NCBI RefSeq assembly: GCF_002086115.1
Contig: NZ_MVHJ01000006.1
Span: 62,001-126,000, forward strand
Source of the DNA: Mycolicibacterium bacteremicum
Lineage (GTDB): Bacteria > Actinomycetota > Actinomycetes > Mycobacteriales > Mycobacteriaceae
Length of the DNA: 64,000 bases
Reading direction: 5' to 3'
Below the pieces are notes generated by a model that did not search any database, was not told the DNA's origin, and worked only from the letters and a program-made list of their open reading frames with translations. A program made the position numbers and the translations under genes. Of this stretch, positions 25,925 to 35,009 are shown in pieces. Position 1 is the stretch's first letter, and every line of letters begins with the position of its first letter.

Positions 25925-27377
25925 GGCCGGTGACGATCTCGGCGGACATCAGCACCAGCGGGATGCCGCCGCCCGGATGCGCCGAACCGCCCACCAGGTA
26001 GAGCCCGGGTAGCGGACTGCGGTTGGCGGGCCGGCGCAGCGCCGCACGCGGTCCGTGCGAGGCCGTGCCGTAGATGGCTCCGCCCGGCGCGCCGGCACGG
26101 CGCTCCAGGTCCGCGGGCGTGATGGTCTCGACGAAGCGGATCCGGTCGCGCACATCGGCGCCCCGGGCGGCCAGCACATCCAGGACGTGCCCGGTGTAGC
26201 GCTCGCGCAGACCCGGTTCGTCCCAGTCGACACCGCGCGCCGGGTCGTGGGCCGGGGCGTTGACCAGGACGAACCAGCCCTCCGAATCGTCATCGGGCCG
26301 CAGCGCCGGGTCATCGGGCGCATGCACGTAGATGGTGGGATCGGCGACGGGCACCGGGCGTCGCCCGAAGATGGCGTCGAACTCGGCGTCGTAGTCGGCA
26401 GGGAAATAGACCCGGTGCGCGGCGCCCGGCCGGCGCCCGGTCAATCCGAGTAACAGGGCGAACCCCGCCATGGAACGCGGGGCGCGGCGCGCCCGGCGCC
26501 GGGCGCTGCGGATCGCGCCCGACGGCAGCAGCCGCTCGTAGAGCACCGCGGCATCGGCATTGCTGACGACGATGTCGGCGGCCACCTCGCGGCCGTCGAC
26601 CCGCACCCCGGTCGCGCGGCCCTCGCGCACGCACACCGCCTCGACCGGCATCGCGGTGTGCACCTCGACGCCGAGCGCACGGCACCGCTGCGCGAGTGCC
26701 TCCGCGATGCGTCGCAGACCGCCCGGCACGTACCAGGCGCCGAACTCCTGCTCGACGAATGCGGTCACCGACAGCACCGCAGGGGTGCGGCGCGGGTCGG
26801 ATCCGGAGTAGGTCGCATAGCGGTTCAGCCAGGTGCGCAACCGGGGGTCGGGCAGCAGCCGCCGGCCCAGCCCGTCGATGGTCAGCCACGGCGCCACCAG
26901 GCGCAGATCCGCTGGCCGGGTGCTCATGCGCGCCATGGCCGGAAGGGAGATCGGGCGGCGCAGCACCGGTTCGCCGACGAGCTCCCACAGCCGCCGCGAC
27001 CGGTCATGCAGATGCCGCCAGGCCGTGCCGGCGCCGGGACCGAGTGCGGCGTCCAGTGCCGCGGGCACCGCGGCGGCATCGTGCGGCAAGGTCAGCGACG
27101 TGCCGTCACCGAAGATGTACGAGCACGCCGGATCGACCGGGCTGAGCGCTAAGTCGAGCGGCGCCCCGGTGTCGGTGAACACCTGCTGCAGCACGGCGGG
27201 CAACGTGAGCAACGACGGACCGGTGTCGAAGGTGAAACCGTCACGCTGAAGCAGGCCGAGCTTTCCGCCCACCGTGTCGGCGGCCTCGAACAGCGTCACC
27301 GCGTGCCCGGCCGCAGCCAGCCGCGCCGCGGCCGCCAGCCCACCCAGGCCGGCACCGATCACCACCACCCGGCTCAC
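25833..27377 (-). CDS. CrtI/CrtD-type carotenoid desaturase-like flavoprotein
   Basis: A 514-residue FAD-dependent oxidoreductase of the phytoene desaturase superfamily. The N-terminal dinucleotide fold is VVVIGAGLGGLAAAARLAAA and LFEAADTVGGKLG. RDGFTFDTGPSLLTLPAV follows. The C-terminal FAD signature is GLYLVGGSAHPGGGIPLVLM. It may be a lycopene-forming desaturase or a CrtD-like 3,4-desaturase acting after hydration. GTG 27377 overlaps the glycosyltransferase stop (GTGA). The last 28 residues or so are a charged tail that overlaps the convergent CDP-alcohol gene. Confidence 0.85.
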   Translation of the reverse strand: MSRVVVIGAGLGGLAAAARLAAAGHAVTLFEAADTVGGKLGLLQRDGFTFDTGPSLLTLPAVLQQVFTDTGAPLDLALSPVDPACSYIFGDGTSLTLPHDAAAVPAALDAALGPGAGTAWRHLHDRSRRLWELVGEPVLRRPISLPAMARMSTRPADLRLVAPWLTIDGLGRRLLPDPRLRTWLNRYATYSGSDPRRTPAVLSVTAFVEQEFGAWYVPGGLRRIAEALAQRCRALGVEVHTAMPVEAVCVREGRATGVRVDGREVAADIVVSNADAAVLYERLLPSGAIRSARRRARRAPRSMAGFALLLGLTGRRPGAAHRVYFPADYDAEFDAIFGRRPVPVADPTIYVHAPDDPALRPDDDSEGWFVLVNAPAHDPARGVDWDEPGLRERYTGHVLDVLAARGADVRDRIRFVETITPADLERRAGAPGGAIYGTASHGPRAALRRPANRSPLPGLYLVGGSAHPGGGIPLVLMSAEIVTGLIGPAGTTKASSDGSRVAAAPDRPVRRRSR

Positions 27378-28513
27378 AGCGCCCGACCCTTCCACCGCAG
27401 CGAACCCCGGACCCGGCCGACCCAGGAGGAGGCCAGCAACTCCAACAGCATCAGCACCGAAAAAGGGTGTGCCACAGCATCGATGAGGGCGCCGCGGGCA
27501 GACGGAGCGCACCACCGCGCGGACGGGAGGCGCCCGGCCACTGCGGCGAGATAACCGACGGCCCCGATGCGGGAGCCGGTCGTCGCGGCGACCGGGGGCA
27601 GCACGTATACGACGGCGAAGGCGACCGCGACCGCGACCGCGCCCAGCGGGGAGCCGAACGCCGCCCACAGCGATTTGCGGTAGCCCTCGCGCAGTTCGCG
27701 ACCGTTGTCGTACATCCGGCAGGTCGCGATGGCGGACCCGTCGGCGACGCCCGTCCGGCCACCGGCCGCGCGGATCGCGCGGGCCAGCGCGATGTCGTCG
27801 AGCACCGCCCCCGACACCGACTGCCAGCCACCGGCGCGGGCCAGGGCGTCGGCCTCGACCACGAGGAACTGGCCGTTGGCCACCGCCATCGAGGCGCGGC
27901 GTGACCGCTCCGCCAGGCGCAGCGGCAGCGTCGTCAACCACGACCAGGCAAGTAGCGGCTGGATGAGCCGTCCGGACAGACCCGTGCTCAGTTGGCGGGG
28001 CCAGGGGCTCAGCAGATCCAGCGGCTCGGCGCCCCGCAGCACCGCGACCGCGGCGGCCACCGCGTCCGGGGACAGCACCACGTCGGCGTCGACGAACACC
28101 AGGATGGCGCCGCGCGCTGCGGCGGCCAGCTGCGCGCACGCATGGGGTTTGCCCAGTGTTCCGGGCGGAGGTGCGGTACCGGCCAGCACGCGCAGGCGGG
28201 TGTCGGAGCCCGCCACGGCGTGGACGACATCGGCCGTGCCGTCGGTGGAGTCGTCGTCCAGGATCAGGATCTCGACATCGGCGAGGCCGCGTTGGCCCAG
28301 CAGTGAGCGAATGGTCGGCGCGATGCGGTGGGCCTCGTCGCGCGCCGGCACGAGGATGGACACCGGCACGGTCACCGGCTGTGGCGTCGACGGCGGACGT
28401 CGCAGGTACCGTAGGTTGAGTAGCTGGTGCGCCGTACCGAGACACGCCAACGACGAACCCGTGACGATGAGCGTCCGGAACAGTCGGTCACGTCGCGCTT
28501 CGGGCACCTGCAA
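27374..28513 (-). CDS. Family 2 glycosyltransferase (CrtQ/CruC-like)
   Basis: A 379-residue membrane-associated GT2 with an N-terminal helix (about 12-35), then SILVPARDEAHRI (about 53), ILDDDSTDGTADV (about 84), the DxD-like VFVDADVVLSPDAV (about 139) and the acceptor-side VLDDIALARAIRAAGG (about 235). Three C-terminal helices follow. Its place between CrtI-like and CruF-like genes suggests that it glycosylates a hydroxycarotenoid. The start is TTG at 28513, or possibly GTG 28507; neither has a strong ribosome-binding site. Confidence 0.85.
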   Translation of the reverse strand: MQVPEARRDRLFRTLIVTGSSLACLGTAHQLLNLRYLRRPPSTPQPVTVPVSILVPARDEAHRIAPTIRSLLGQRGLADVEILILDDDSTDGTADVVHAVAGSDTRLRVLAGTAPPPGTLGKPHACAQLAAAARGAILVFVDADVVLSPDAVAAAVAVLRGAEPLDLLSPWPRQLSTGLSGRLIQPLLAWSWLTTLPLRLAERSRRASMAVANGQFLVVEADALARAGGWQSVSGAVLDDIALARAIRAAGGRTGVADGSAIATCRMYDNGRELREGYRKSLWAAFGSPLGAVAVAVAFAVVYVLPPVAATTGSRIGAVGYLAAVAGRLPSARWCAPSARGALIDAVAHPFSVLMLLELLASSWVGRVRGSLRWKGRAL

Positions 28514-28597
28514 ACTCTACGGAGGCCTCACCCCGTCCGCCACCACGCGGTGGCGGACACGCGACAGGTGACCGGTCCTGTCGAACGGAGGTAGCAC

Positions 28598-29392
28598 GTG
28601 GCGTTGGCCGTACCGTCCCCCTCGCTGCGCGGGGTCCACCCGGCGTGGTTGTTCGTGGCGGCGGCGATCGCCAGCCAGATCGTCTACCCGCTGCTGCCCG
28701 CCGGCCCGCGCACGCAGATCACCGTCGCCAGCGTGGTGTTGTTCTTCCTGGCCGCCGTGGCCGACGTGACCCGGGTGCACGGCGCCCGGGGCGCGGCCCT
28801 GCTCATCACGATCGCCGGTGGCGGCGGTCTGCTCGCCGAGTCCGTCGGTGTGCAGACCGGATTCCCGTTCGGCGACTACGCCTACACCGGAACGCTGGGC
28901 CCGCAATTGCTCGGTGTGCCGGTGGTGATCCCGCTGGCGTGGGTGATGATGGCGTGGCCGGCGTTGGTGGTCGCCCGGACCCTGGCCGCGCGCCCGGCCG
29001 CGGTGATCGCACTCGGCGCGCTCGCGCTGACCGCCTGGGACGTGTTCCTCGATCCGCAGATGGTCGACGCCGGCCACTGGACATGGACGCACCCCGACCC
29101 CGGGCTGCCGCTGATCCCGGGGATCCCGCTGACCAACTACCTGGGCTGGCTGCTGGTGACCACCCTGATCATGGCGGCGCTGCACGCCGCGCTGCGCCCG
29201 CAGGACACCACGTCCGGACCCGCGGCCGCGCTGTATCTCTGGGTCTACTTCTCCTCGGTGATGGCGCATTTCGTGTTCTTCGGCCTGCCCGGCTCCGCGG
29301 TGATGGGTGGAATCCTGATGGGCGCCATCGCGATTCCGTTCACGTTCGCGCTGCTGCGCCGGCGCCGCGAGCAGCGCCCGAGGGTCCTGTGA
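28598..29392 (+). CDS. Carotenoid biosynthesis membrane protein (CruF-like hydratase)
   Basis: A 264-residue protein with about seven transmembrane helices. The CruF/DUF422 family is indicated by TGFPFGDYAYTGTLG (about residue 87), WDVFLDPQMVDAGHWTWT (about 147) and GIPLTNYLGW (about 175). Members add water to the psi-end of carotenoids to give a 1'-hydroxy group. GTG 28598 follows CGGAGG. Its stop overlaps the CrtU-like start (GTGA), and it is divergent from the glycosyltransferase. Confidence 0.85.
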   Translation: MALAVPSPSLRGVHPAWLFVAAAIASQIVYPLLPAGPRTQITVASVVLFFLAAVADVTRVHGARGAALLITIAGGGGLLAESVGVQTGFPFGDYAYTGTLGPQLLGVPVVIPLAWVMMAWPALVVARTLAARPAAVIALGALALTAWDVFLDPQMVDAGHWTWTHPDPGLPLIPGIPLTNYLGWLLVTTLIMAALHAALRPQDTTSGPAAALYLWVYFSSVMAHFVFFGLPGSAVMGGILMGAIAIPFTFALLRRRREQRPRVL

Positions 29393-30945
29393 CCGACGCC
29401 CTGACCAGTCGCGCGGCGCCGTTTCGCATGCGGCCCCGGCGCCTGGTGACACCGGATCCGCTGCTGCCGTCCCAGGTCGGGCCCGGCGCTGCCGCCGTCG
29501 TGGTCGGCGGCGGTATCGCGGGAATGTCGGCGGCGATCGTGCTGGCCGAACGCGGCGTCGCGGTCACGGTGCTGGAGGCGAAGGATCATCTCGGCGGACG
29601 ACTGGACGCCTGGCCCGAACGGTTGCCCGACGGCACCGAGCAGATGATCGAGCACGGCTTCCATGCGTTCTTCCGGCACTACTACACGTGGCGATCCATC
29701 CTGCGCCGCGCCGACCCGCAGTTGTCGTTCCTCGCGCCGGTGCGCAGTTACCCGGTGATCTCGGCGACCTGGCCGGCCGAGGACCTGTCCGGCCTGCCCG
29801 CCGCGCCGCCGCTGAACCTGCTCGCGCTGGCCCTGCGTTCGAAGAGCCTCACCCGCCGCGAGTTGACCCGGGCCGATCCGGACACGGGTCGTGCCCTGCT
29901 GGCCTACGACCGGGCGACCACCACCGCCGAACTCGATTCCGTGGACGCCGCAACATTTCTCGACGGGCTCGGCATGACCGAGCGCACCCGAAGCATGCTG
30001 TTCGAGGCGTTCGCCCGGTCCTTTTTCTGCAACCAGGGCCAGCTGTCGGCGGCCGAACTGGTGGCGATGTTCCACTACTACTTCCTGGGCAACCCCGAAG
30101 GCATCGGCTTCGACGTGCCGAACACCGACCATGCCACCGCAATCTGGCAACCGCTGCAGCGCCATCTCGAGCAACGCGGGGGCCGGGTGCTCACCGGTTC
30201 CGCCGCCACGCAGATCACACCGGATGGCCCGGACTGGCACGTGAACACCGCGGCCGGGCCGATCTCGGCCCGGCACGTGATCCTCGCCCTGGATCCCGGT
30301 GCGTTACGGTCACTGATCGGTAGCTCACCGGTGGCCGCAGCGACGGCTCCCCTGCTCGCCGACAAGTGCCGAAACCTGAGCGTGGCACCGCCGTTCGCGG
30401 TCAGCCGGATCTGGCTGGACCGCGATGTGGCGTCCGAGCGGGCACCGTTCAGCGCCGTCAGCGGCCAGCCCAACCTGGACTCGATCGCCGTGTACTCGCG
30501 GTTGGAGGAGCCCAGCATCCGGTGGGCCGCTGCGACCGGCGGATCGGTGGTCGAACTGCATTCCTACTCGTGCCGCCTGGCCGACGCCGACGAGGCCGCC
30601 GCGGCCATGCGCACCGAGCTGGCGGCGATGTGGCCGGAAACCGCCGACGCGGTCGTGCTGCACGCGCACGATCGGCTGGAGGCGACGGCGCCGGCGTTCC
30701 CACCGGGTTCGGCCGGCAGCCGTCCCGGTGTGCGCACCGATGCCCGCGGACTACGCCTGGCCGGCGATTACATCGAACTTCCCTACCTGGCCGGCCTGAT
30801 GGAACGCTCGGCCATGTCGGGGGTGTTGGCGGCCAACGACATCCTGGCCGAACTCGGCGCGGCCGCCGAACCGATCACCGGCGTACCCCAGCGTGGGCTG
30901 CTGGCCGGGGTACCGCAGCTGCCGCGACGCGGCCGACGCGCTTAG
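29389..30945 (+). CDS. CrtU-like carotenoid ring desaturase/methyltransferase (FAD-dependent)
   Basis: A 518-residue FAD flavoprotein. AAVVVGGGIAGMSAAIVLAE is the N-terminal dinucleotide motif (about residue 35). TEQMIEHGFHAFFRHYYTWR (about 83) is the hallmark of CrtU-type isorenieratene synthases. The C-terminal GLRLAGDYIELPYLAGLMER (about 456) is the second FAD motif. CrtU turns beta-rings into aromatic rings. GTG 29389 is used because it overlaps the CruF-like stop. A shorter member role (general amine oxidase) is possible, but the context supports carotenoids. Confidence 0.82.
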   Translation: MTDALTSRAAPFRMRPRRLVTPDPLLPSQVGPGAAAVVVGGGIAGMSAAIVLAERGVAVTVLEAKDHLGGRLDAWPERLPDGTEQMIEHGFHAFFRHYYTWRSILRRADPQLSFLAPVRSYPVISATWPAEDLSGLPAAPPLNLLALALRSKSLTRRELTRADPDTGRALLAYDRATTTAELDSVDAATFLDGLGMTERTRSMLFEAFARSFFCNQGQLSAAELVAMFHYYFLGNPEGIGFDVPNTDHATAIWQPLQRHLEQRGGRVLTGSAATQITPDGPDWHVNTAAGPISARHVILALDPGALRSLIGSSPVAAATAPLLADKCRNLSVAPPFAVSRIWLDRDVASERAPFSAVSGQPNLDSIAVYSRLEEPSIRWAAATGGSVVELHSYSCRLADADEAAAAMRTELAAMWPETADAVVLHAHDRLEATAPAFPPGSAGSRPGVRTDARGLRLAGDYIELPYLAGLMERSAMSGVLAANDILAELGAAAEPITGVPQRGLLAGVPQLPRRGRRA

Positions 30946-30973
30946 ATCCGGCCGCAACCGGGCACCCGGACCC

Positions 30974-31402
30974 ATGACATCAGCACCGCTCACCGACGAC
31001 GCCCGCCGGATGCTGGCAAAGCCCAACCCCGCCGTCATCGCCACCACCCGCCGCGACGGCCAGCCGGTCTCGGCCGCCACCTGGTATCTGCTGCGCGACG
31101 ACCAGCTGCTGGTCAACATGGACGTCGCGCGGAAACGGTTGGCACACATGCGCAGAGACCCGCGAGTCGCACTGACCGTGATCGACGGCGACGACTGGTA
31201 CACCCATGTCACCGCGATCGGCCGGGTGGTGCGGGTGTATGACGACGAGGGCCTGGCCGATATCGACGCCCTCTCGCAGCACTATCAGGGCAAGCCCTAC
31301 CCGGACCGGGACCGACCCCGGGTCAGCGCGATCATCGAGATCGACCGGATCCACGGCTGGGGTGCACAGAAGAACAACGATCAGCCCGATGGCCGCGGGT
31401 GA
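30974..31402 (+). CDS. PPOX-class F420-dependent oxidoreductase
   Basis: A 142-residue split-beta-barrel (pyridoxamine-oxidase-like) protein: RRMLAKPNPAVIATTRRDGQ, then PVSAATWYLLRDDQLLVNM and the typical LAHMRRDPRVALTVID. Mycobacterial members of this group bind F420 or FMN. ATG 30974 is chosen; the longer frame runs back into the CrtU-like gene. It follows that gene by 28 bp and overlaps the SGNH gene (GTGA), so it continues the carotenoid transcription unit. Confidence 0.87.
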   Translation: MTSAPLTDDARRMLAKPNPAVIATTRRDGQPVSAATWYLLRDDQLLVNMDVARKRLAHMRRDPRVALTVIDGDDWYTHVTAIGRVVRVYDDEGLADIDALSQHYQGKPYPDRDRPRVSAIIEIDRIHGWGAQKNNDQPDGRG

Positions 31403-32538
31403 TCAGCACAGCGATCTCCACCGACATCCTGCGCGGCGCGGTCGAACTGGAGCGCACGTCGCTCGGCATCCTGCCGCACCGCCTACCCGGCTGGGCCCGG
31501 ATGCAGAGCCCCGACCCGCAGCTGGCGATGGCAGAGTCCCAGCCCGCGGGTTGCCGACTGGTGTTCACGACCCGGTCCACGGCCATCGAACTCGAGGCGT
31601 TACGGACCAGACCGGCCTATCGCGGCATGCCGATGCGTCCCGATGGCATCTACGACCTGGTGATCGACGGGCGGCTGGCCGCGCAGGCCAGCCTCACCGG
31701 CGGCAATGTGCTGATGAAGGACGCCGCGGCCGGCACCGAGGAACTGATCGCGGGTGCTCCCGGCGTCGTTCGCTTCACCGGACTGCCCGACCGGCCCAAG
31801 ACGGTCGAGATCTGGCTGCCGCACAACGAGATCACCGAACTGATCGCGCTGCGCAGTGACCATCCGGTGGAACCGGCACCGACGACGCGACCGGTCTGGT
31901 TGCATCACGGCAGCTCGATCAGTCACGGCTCCAACGCGCTACACCCGACCGGCACCTGGCCTGCCGTGGCGGCCGCAGGCGCCGGTGTCGACTTGGTCAA
32001 CCTCGGGATGGGCGGATCGGCGCTGCTGGACCCCTTCACCGCCCGCACCATGCGCGGCATCCCCGCCGACGTGATCAGCGTCAAGATCGGCATCAACATC
32101 GTCAACACCGACCTGATGCGGTTGCGCGCATTCGGTCCTGCCGTGCACGGCTTCCTCGACACCGTGCGCGACGGGCACCCCACCACGCCACTCATCGTGA
32201 TCTCCGCGGTGCACTGCCCCATCCACGAAGACACCCCGGGACCGCTCGCCCCGGACTTCAGCGACGGCACAATGGCTTTCGTCGCGACGGGAGACCCTGC
32301 CGAGGTCCGCGCCGGAAAACTCACCCTGACCGTCATCCGAGACGAACTCGCCCGCATCGTCGACCAGCGCGCCGCCGCGGATCCGAATCTGCGGTATGTG
32401 CACGGCCCGGACCTCTACGGTCCCGACGACTTCACCGAGTTCCCGCTGCCCGACCGGCTGCACCCCGGCCCGGAGGCCCACCTGCGCATGGGCCAGCGGT
32501 TTGCCGACGTGCTGACCAATCTCCATGCGCGCCGCTAG
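31399..32538 (+). CDS. SGNH/GDSL hydrolase family protein
   Basis: A 379-residue protein with an N-terminal beta-rich domain (about 1-165) and a C-terminal SGNH domain. Block I is WLHHGSSISHGSN (Ser about 174), block II NLGMGGSALLDPF, block III VKIGINIVNTD, and block V DRLHPGPEAH with catalytic Asp and His. It is probably a carbohydrate or lipid esterase. The start is GTG 31399, overlapping the PPOX gene. Confidence 0.88.
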   Translation: MISTAISTDILRGAVELERTSLGILPHRLPGWARMQSPDPQLAMAESQPAGCRLVFTTRSTAIELEALRTRPAYRGMPMRPDGIYDLVIDGRLAAQASLTGGNVLMKDAAAGTEELIAGAPGVVRFTGLPDRPKTVEIWLPHNEITELIALRSDHPVEPAPTTRPVWLHHGSSISHGSNALHPTGTWPAVAAAGAGVDLVNLGMGGSALLDPFTARTMRGIPADVISVKIGINIVNTDLMRLRAFGPAVHGFLDTVRDGHPTTPLIVISAVHCPIHEDTPGPLAPDFSDGTMAFVATGDPAEVRAGKLTLTVIRDELARIVDQRAAADPNLRYVHGPDLYGPDDFTEFPLPDRLHPGPEAHLRMGQRFADVLTNLHARR

Positions 32539-32965
32539 GTCCGGTGCTCAGGTGACGATCGAGCGGCTCGGCGCCTGGGTGATCAAGTGCAACCCGCGTA
32601 TGACGCCGATCGCGCCGATGCTGGCGGCCGGTGAGGCGAGGCCGCACTGGTGCGTCGCGGACAACTACCGGACGCGGCTCATGCGCCCCGGACAGCGGGC
32701 ACTGTTCTGGGTGTCCGGACAGCCCGACCGCGGCATCTGGGGTGCCGGCCATATCGATGGCGAGGTGTGGTCCGACGGCGGGCGACTGCACGTCCCGGTA
32801 CGCATCCCGATACTCGCCCAGCCGATCACCGCCGCCGACCTGGCGGCCGTTCCCGGCCTGGCCGCCATGGAGGCGTTCCGCGCACCACAGCAGTCGAATC
32901 CGTCCTGGGTCAGCGATACCGAACTCGCGCTGATCGACCGGTTGCTCCGCTCGCACCCGACATAG
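32525..32965 (+). CDS. EVE/PUA-like domain protein
   Basis: A 146-residue protein with the look of an EVE-type (PUA-like) domain: WVIKCNPRMTP, then HWCVADNYRTRLMRPGQRAL and FWVSGQPDRGIWGAGHIDGE. EVE domains recognise modified nucleotides; no nuclease or helicase partner lies beside it. It overlaps the SGNH gene by 14 bp, so it is likely the last gene of the unit that begins with the CruF-like gene. The family call is tentative. Confidence 0.65.
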   Translation: MRAARSGAQVTIERLGAWVIKCNPRMTPIAPMLAAGEARPHWCVADNYRTRLMRPGQRALFWVSGQPDRGIWGAGHIDGEVWSDGGRLHVPVRIPILAQPITAADLAAVPGLAAMEAFRAPQQSNPSWVSDTELALIDRLLRSHPT

Positions 32966-33117
32966 CCCGGAACAGGCGCTGACACCGCAGCCGTTCGGAT
33001 CGCCTGCCGCCGGAGGTTTGGCCGCCCGGGATACGGGTAGGCCCGGCCATCGGTGTTCCAGCGGCCCGAGACCGGTCCGCTGGGAGTTGGGGAACAACGG
33101 GCAGGAGCGGCAGCGGC

Positions 33118-34872
33118 ATGGAGTACAACCGGGAGTCTGGCGGGACCGCCGTCACCGCACCCTCGGTGAGCGGCTCGATTACCAGCGAACTGGCTGCCCT
33201 CTCCGGGTTGTCATTCGACGTGGCCGACGTCTCAGTGATTCTCCACGACGCTGCGGCCGCGGTGCCCCGCGTCGGGCCGTGTCAGGTCGAGGCCGCCTAC
33301 GAGCTCGTGGACAGCTCATGGGATCGAGTGCCGCCCGGCCCGGCCGGCGGCACCGGCCTCGACCAACTGGTCGCCGATTGCCACGGTGACGGTGAGGTTC
33401 GGATCGCCGGCCGCATGTGGGGCCGGGCTCTTCCGCTCAAGCACCACAATGTCGTCGAGGGCGCGCTCGTGGTCAGCGCCGGCAGTCGTCCATCGAGCGA
33501 GCAGATCCAGATGTTGGCGGTGTTGGCCAACCAGGCAGGCGCCGCGCTCTCCAGCCTTGCGCTGCACCGCCGTGTCGAACAGCTGGACCAGGCAGCCGCG
33601 CGGCTGGCCGATGTCAACCGGCAGTTGCACAGACGTGCGCTTGTTCATCAGACCATCGAAACAGCGGCGCTGAGCAAGGGCAGCGGCGATGCCGAACAGT
33701 CCATCATCGATGCGCTCCATGAGCTGACAGCACTTCCGATTGCTCTGGAAGACCGATTCGGCAATCTGCGCTGCTGGTCCGGCCCGGGACGGCCGAGGAC
33801 CTATCCGCCACCGGATCCGCAACGACATCAGCGCCAACTCGCCGTCCTGGCAGGCCAACACGGACCCGTGCGGTTGCGGGATCGCCTTGCGGAGCTGGTG
33901 TCACCGCGCGGTGAACAACTCGGCGTTCTGGCCATGATCGATCCGCGGAATCTGGTGACCGACGACGACATGTATGCGATGCACTTCGCCTGCGCCCTGC
34001 TCGGATACCAACTCTCACACGAACGTAGCCTCGTCGAACTGGAAGCGAGTGTGCGCCGGGGGCTCGTGGACGACCTGCTCTCCGGCACCGACGACGCCGG
34101 CGCCGTGGCGAGGGCAGACGCCCTGGGATACGACCTACGGCATCCCCACCAGGTGATCGTCGTACACAGCGAGGCGGGCGTCGACATACTCACGCCCGCC
34201 GTCACACGCGCCGCAGCCACATTACAGCTGCGCATGCTCAGCGGCCGTAAGGGCGATGTCGTGGTCCTCGTGACCGCCGGTGGATGCGACCCCGCAGAAC
34301 TGCACCGTGTGCTGAGTCAGATGCTGAGCCCGGCGACATGTGCCATCGGAGTCGGATCACAGTGCGATGTACCTGCTCATGGCCCCCGATCATTCACCGA
34401 GGCCCAACGGGCCTTGAACGTGCGGATGCACTCCGCGGCGCCGGACGGCGCATCCGCCTACGCCGAACTCGGTTTCTACCGACTCATCGACGCGTTCCAT
34501 GTCAGTTGGGTCTGCGTGGCCGACGTCTGCACAGCCAGATCGCCGAGCGCCGCGTTGAGCGCGACCATCGACGCCATGACCAGCAGGACGTTGGTGCTGG
34601 CGACGGTCAGCAGCCACTGTCTGCGGCGGACCGAAAGGCGGCCTGCCGCAGCGTCGACCGGTTCGTCCGACAGCGAAGGCCTCGTCGCAGCGTCGGCCAT
34701 GGGAGTACCTCTCGATGGGAGGACTTCAGAGACCCTGGGTCTCGAAACTTCGGTGCCGCCGACCCTACCAGCCGCTTCCGCCACTGACGAGTCATACTTT
34801 TCAGATCTGTCTCGTCAGAACGCAGCCGTGTCCCGATCGGCATCGACGGCGCTCTTCCGAATCCAGCCTTAA
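33118..34872 (+). CDS. PucR/CdaR-type regulator, C-terminally truncated with read-through tail
   Basis: A 584-residue frame, but only about 1-460 look native. A GAF-like N-terminus (about 25-150) is followed by a helical linker (AALSSLALHRRVEQLDQAAA). A second sensor part follows, then a CdaR GGDEF-like domain (about 320-455), ending in FTEAQRALNVRMHSAA and AELGFYRLIDAF. The PucR-type helix-turn-helix that should follow is absent. From about 34495 the frame continues in antisense through the 5' part of an MFS gene and its promoter, ending at 34872. Without the DNA-binding end it is probably non-functional. ATG 33118 has GGAGCGG upstream. Confidence 0.72.
   Translation: MEYNRESGGTAVTAPSVSGSITSELAALSGLSFDVADVSVILHDAAAAVPRVGPCQVEAAYELVDSSWDRVPPGPAGGTGLDQLVADCHGDGEVRIAGRMWGRALPLKHHNVVEGALVVSAGSRPSSEQIQMLAVLANQAGAALSSLALHRRVEQLDQAAARLADVNRQLHRRALVHQTIETAALSKGSGDAEQSIIDALHELTALPIALEDRFGNLRCWSGPGRPRTYPPPDPQRHQRQLAVLAGQHGPVRLRDRLAELVSPRGEQLGVLAMIDPRNLVTDDDMYAMHFACALLGYQLSHERSLVELEASVRRGLVDDLLSGTDDAGAVARADALGYDLRHPHQVIVVHSEAGVDILTPAVTRAAATLQLRMLSGRKGDVVVLVTAGGCDPAELHRVLSQMLSPATCAIGVGSQCDVPAHGPRSFTEAQRALNVRMHSAAPDGASAYAELGFYRLIDAFHVSWVCVADVCTARSPSAALSATIDAMTSRTLVLATVSSHCLRRTERRPAAASTGSSDSEGLVAASAMGVPLDGRTSETLGLETSVPPTLPAASATDESYFSDLSRQNAAVSRSASTALFRIQP
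34476..34700 (-). pseudogene. MFS drug transporter, 5' fragment
   Basis: From ATG 34700 the frame reads an MFS N-terminus: RRRQWLLTVASTNVLLVMAS (first transmembrane helix) and MVALNAALGDLAVQTSATQT, then QLTW. It should continue into a second helix but changes to NASMSR and stops, because the DNA beyond belongs to the opposite-strand regulator. Only about 68 of roughly 450-500 codons remain. Its ribosome-binding site (GAGAGG) and promoter region are kept. Confidence 0.72.
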
Positions 34873-35009
34873 ATGTGCGATAGAAATCTACTTTTCGGCT
34901 CCCAGCGGCTGTATACCTTGATGTCACCACTCCTGATAGGTTCAGGGAGAGACAATACGTTCATGCCATACATGTCCACAGGGGTGGACGATGATCGGAG
35001 GGATGGGAC
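34701..35009. other. Intergenic region between MFS fragment and TetR gene, with inverted repeat
   Basis: About 310 bp, overlapped on the plus strand by the read-through tail of the truncated regulator. An 8-bp inverted repeat CTGACGAG (34784-34791) / CTCGTCAG (34811-34818) lies 84-118 bp upstream of the MFS start and could be an operator for the adjacent TetR regulator. The stretch 34795-34960 is noticeably AT-richer than its surroundings, as expected of promoters. Confidence 0.5.

Noticed and set aside
28567..28593. GGTGA-N17-AGGTA as SigF promoter for the CruF-like gene
   Set aside because: The -35 matches 3 of 5 bases and the -10 would lie 5 bp before the start codon, overlapping the Shine-Dalgarno.
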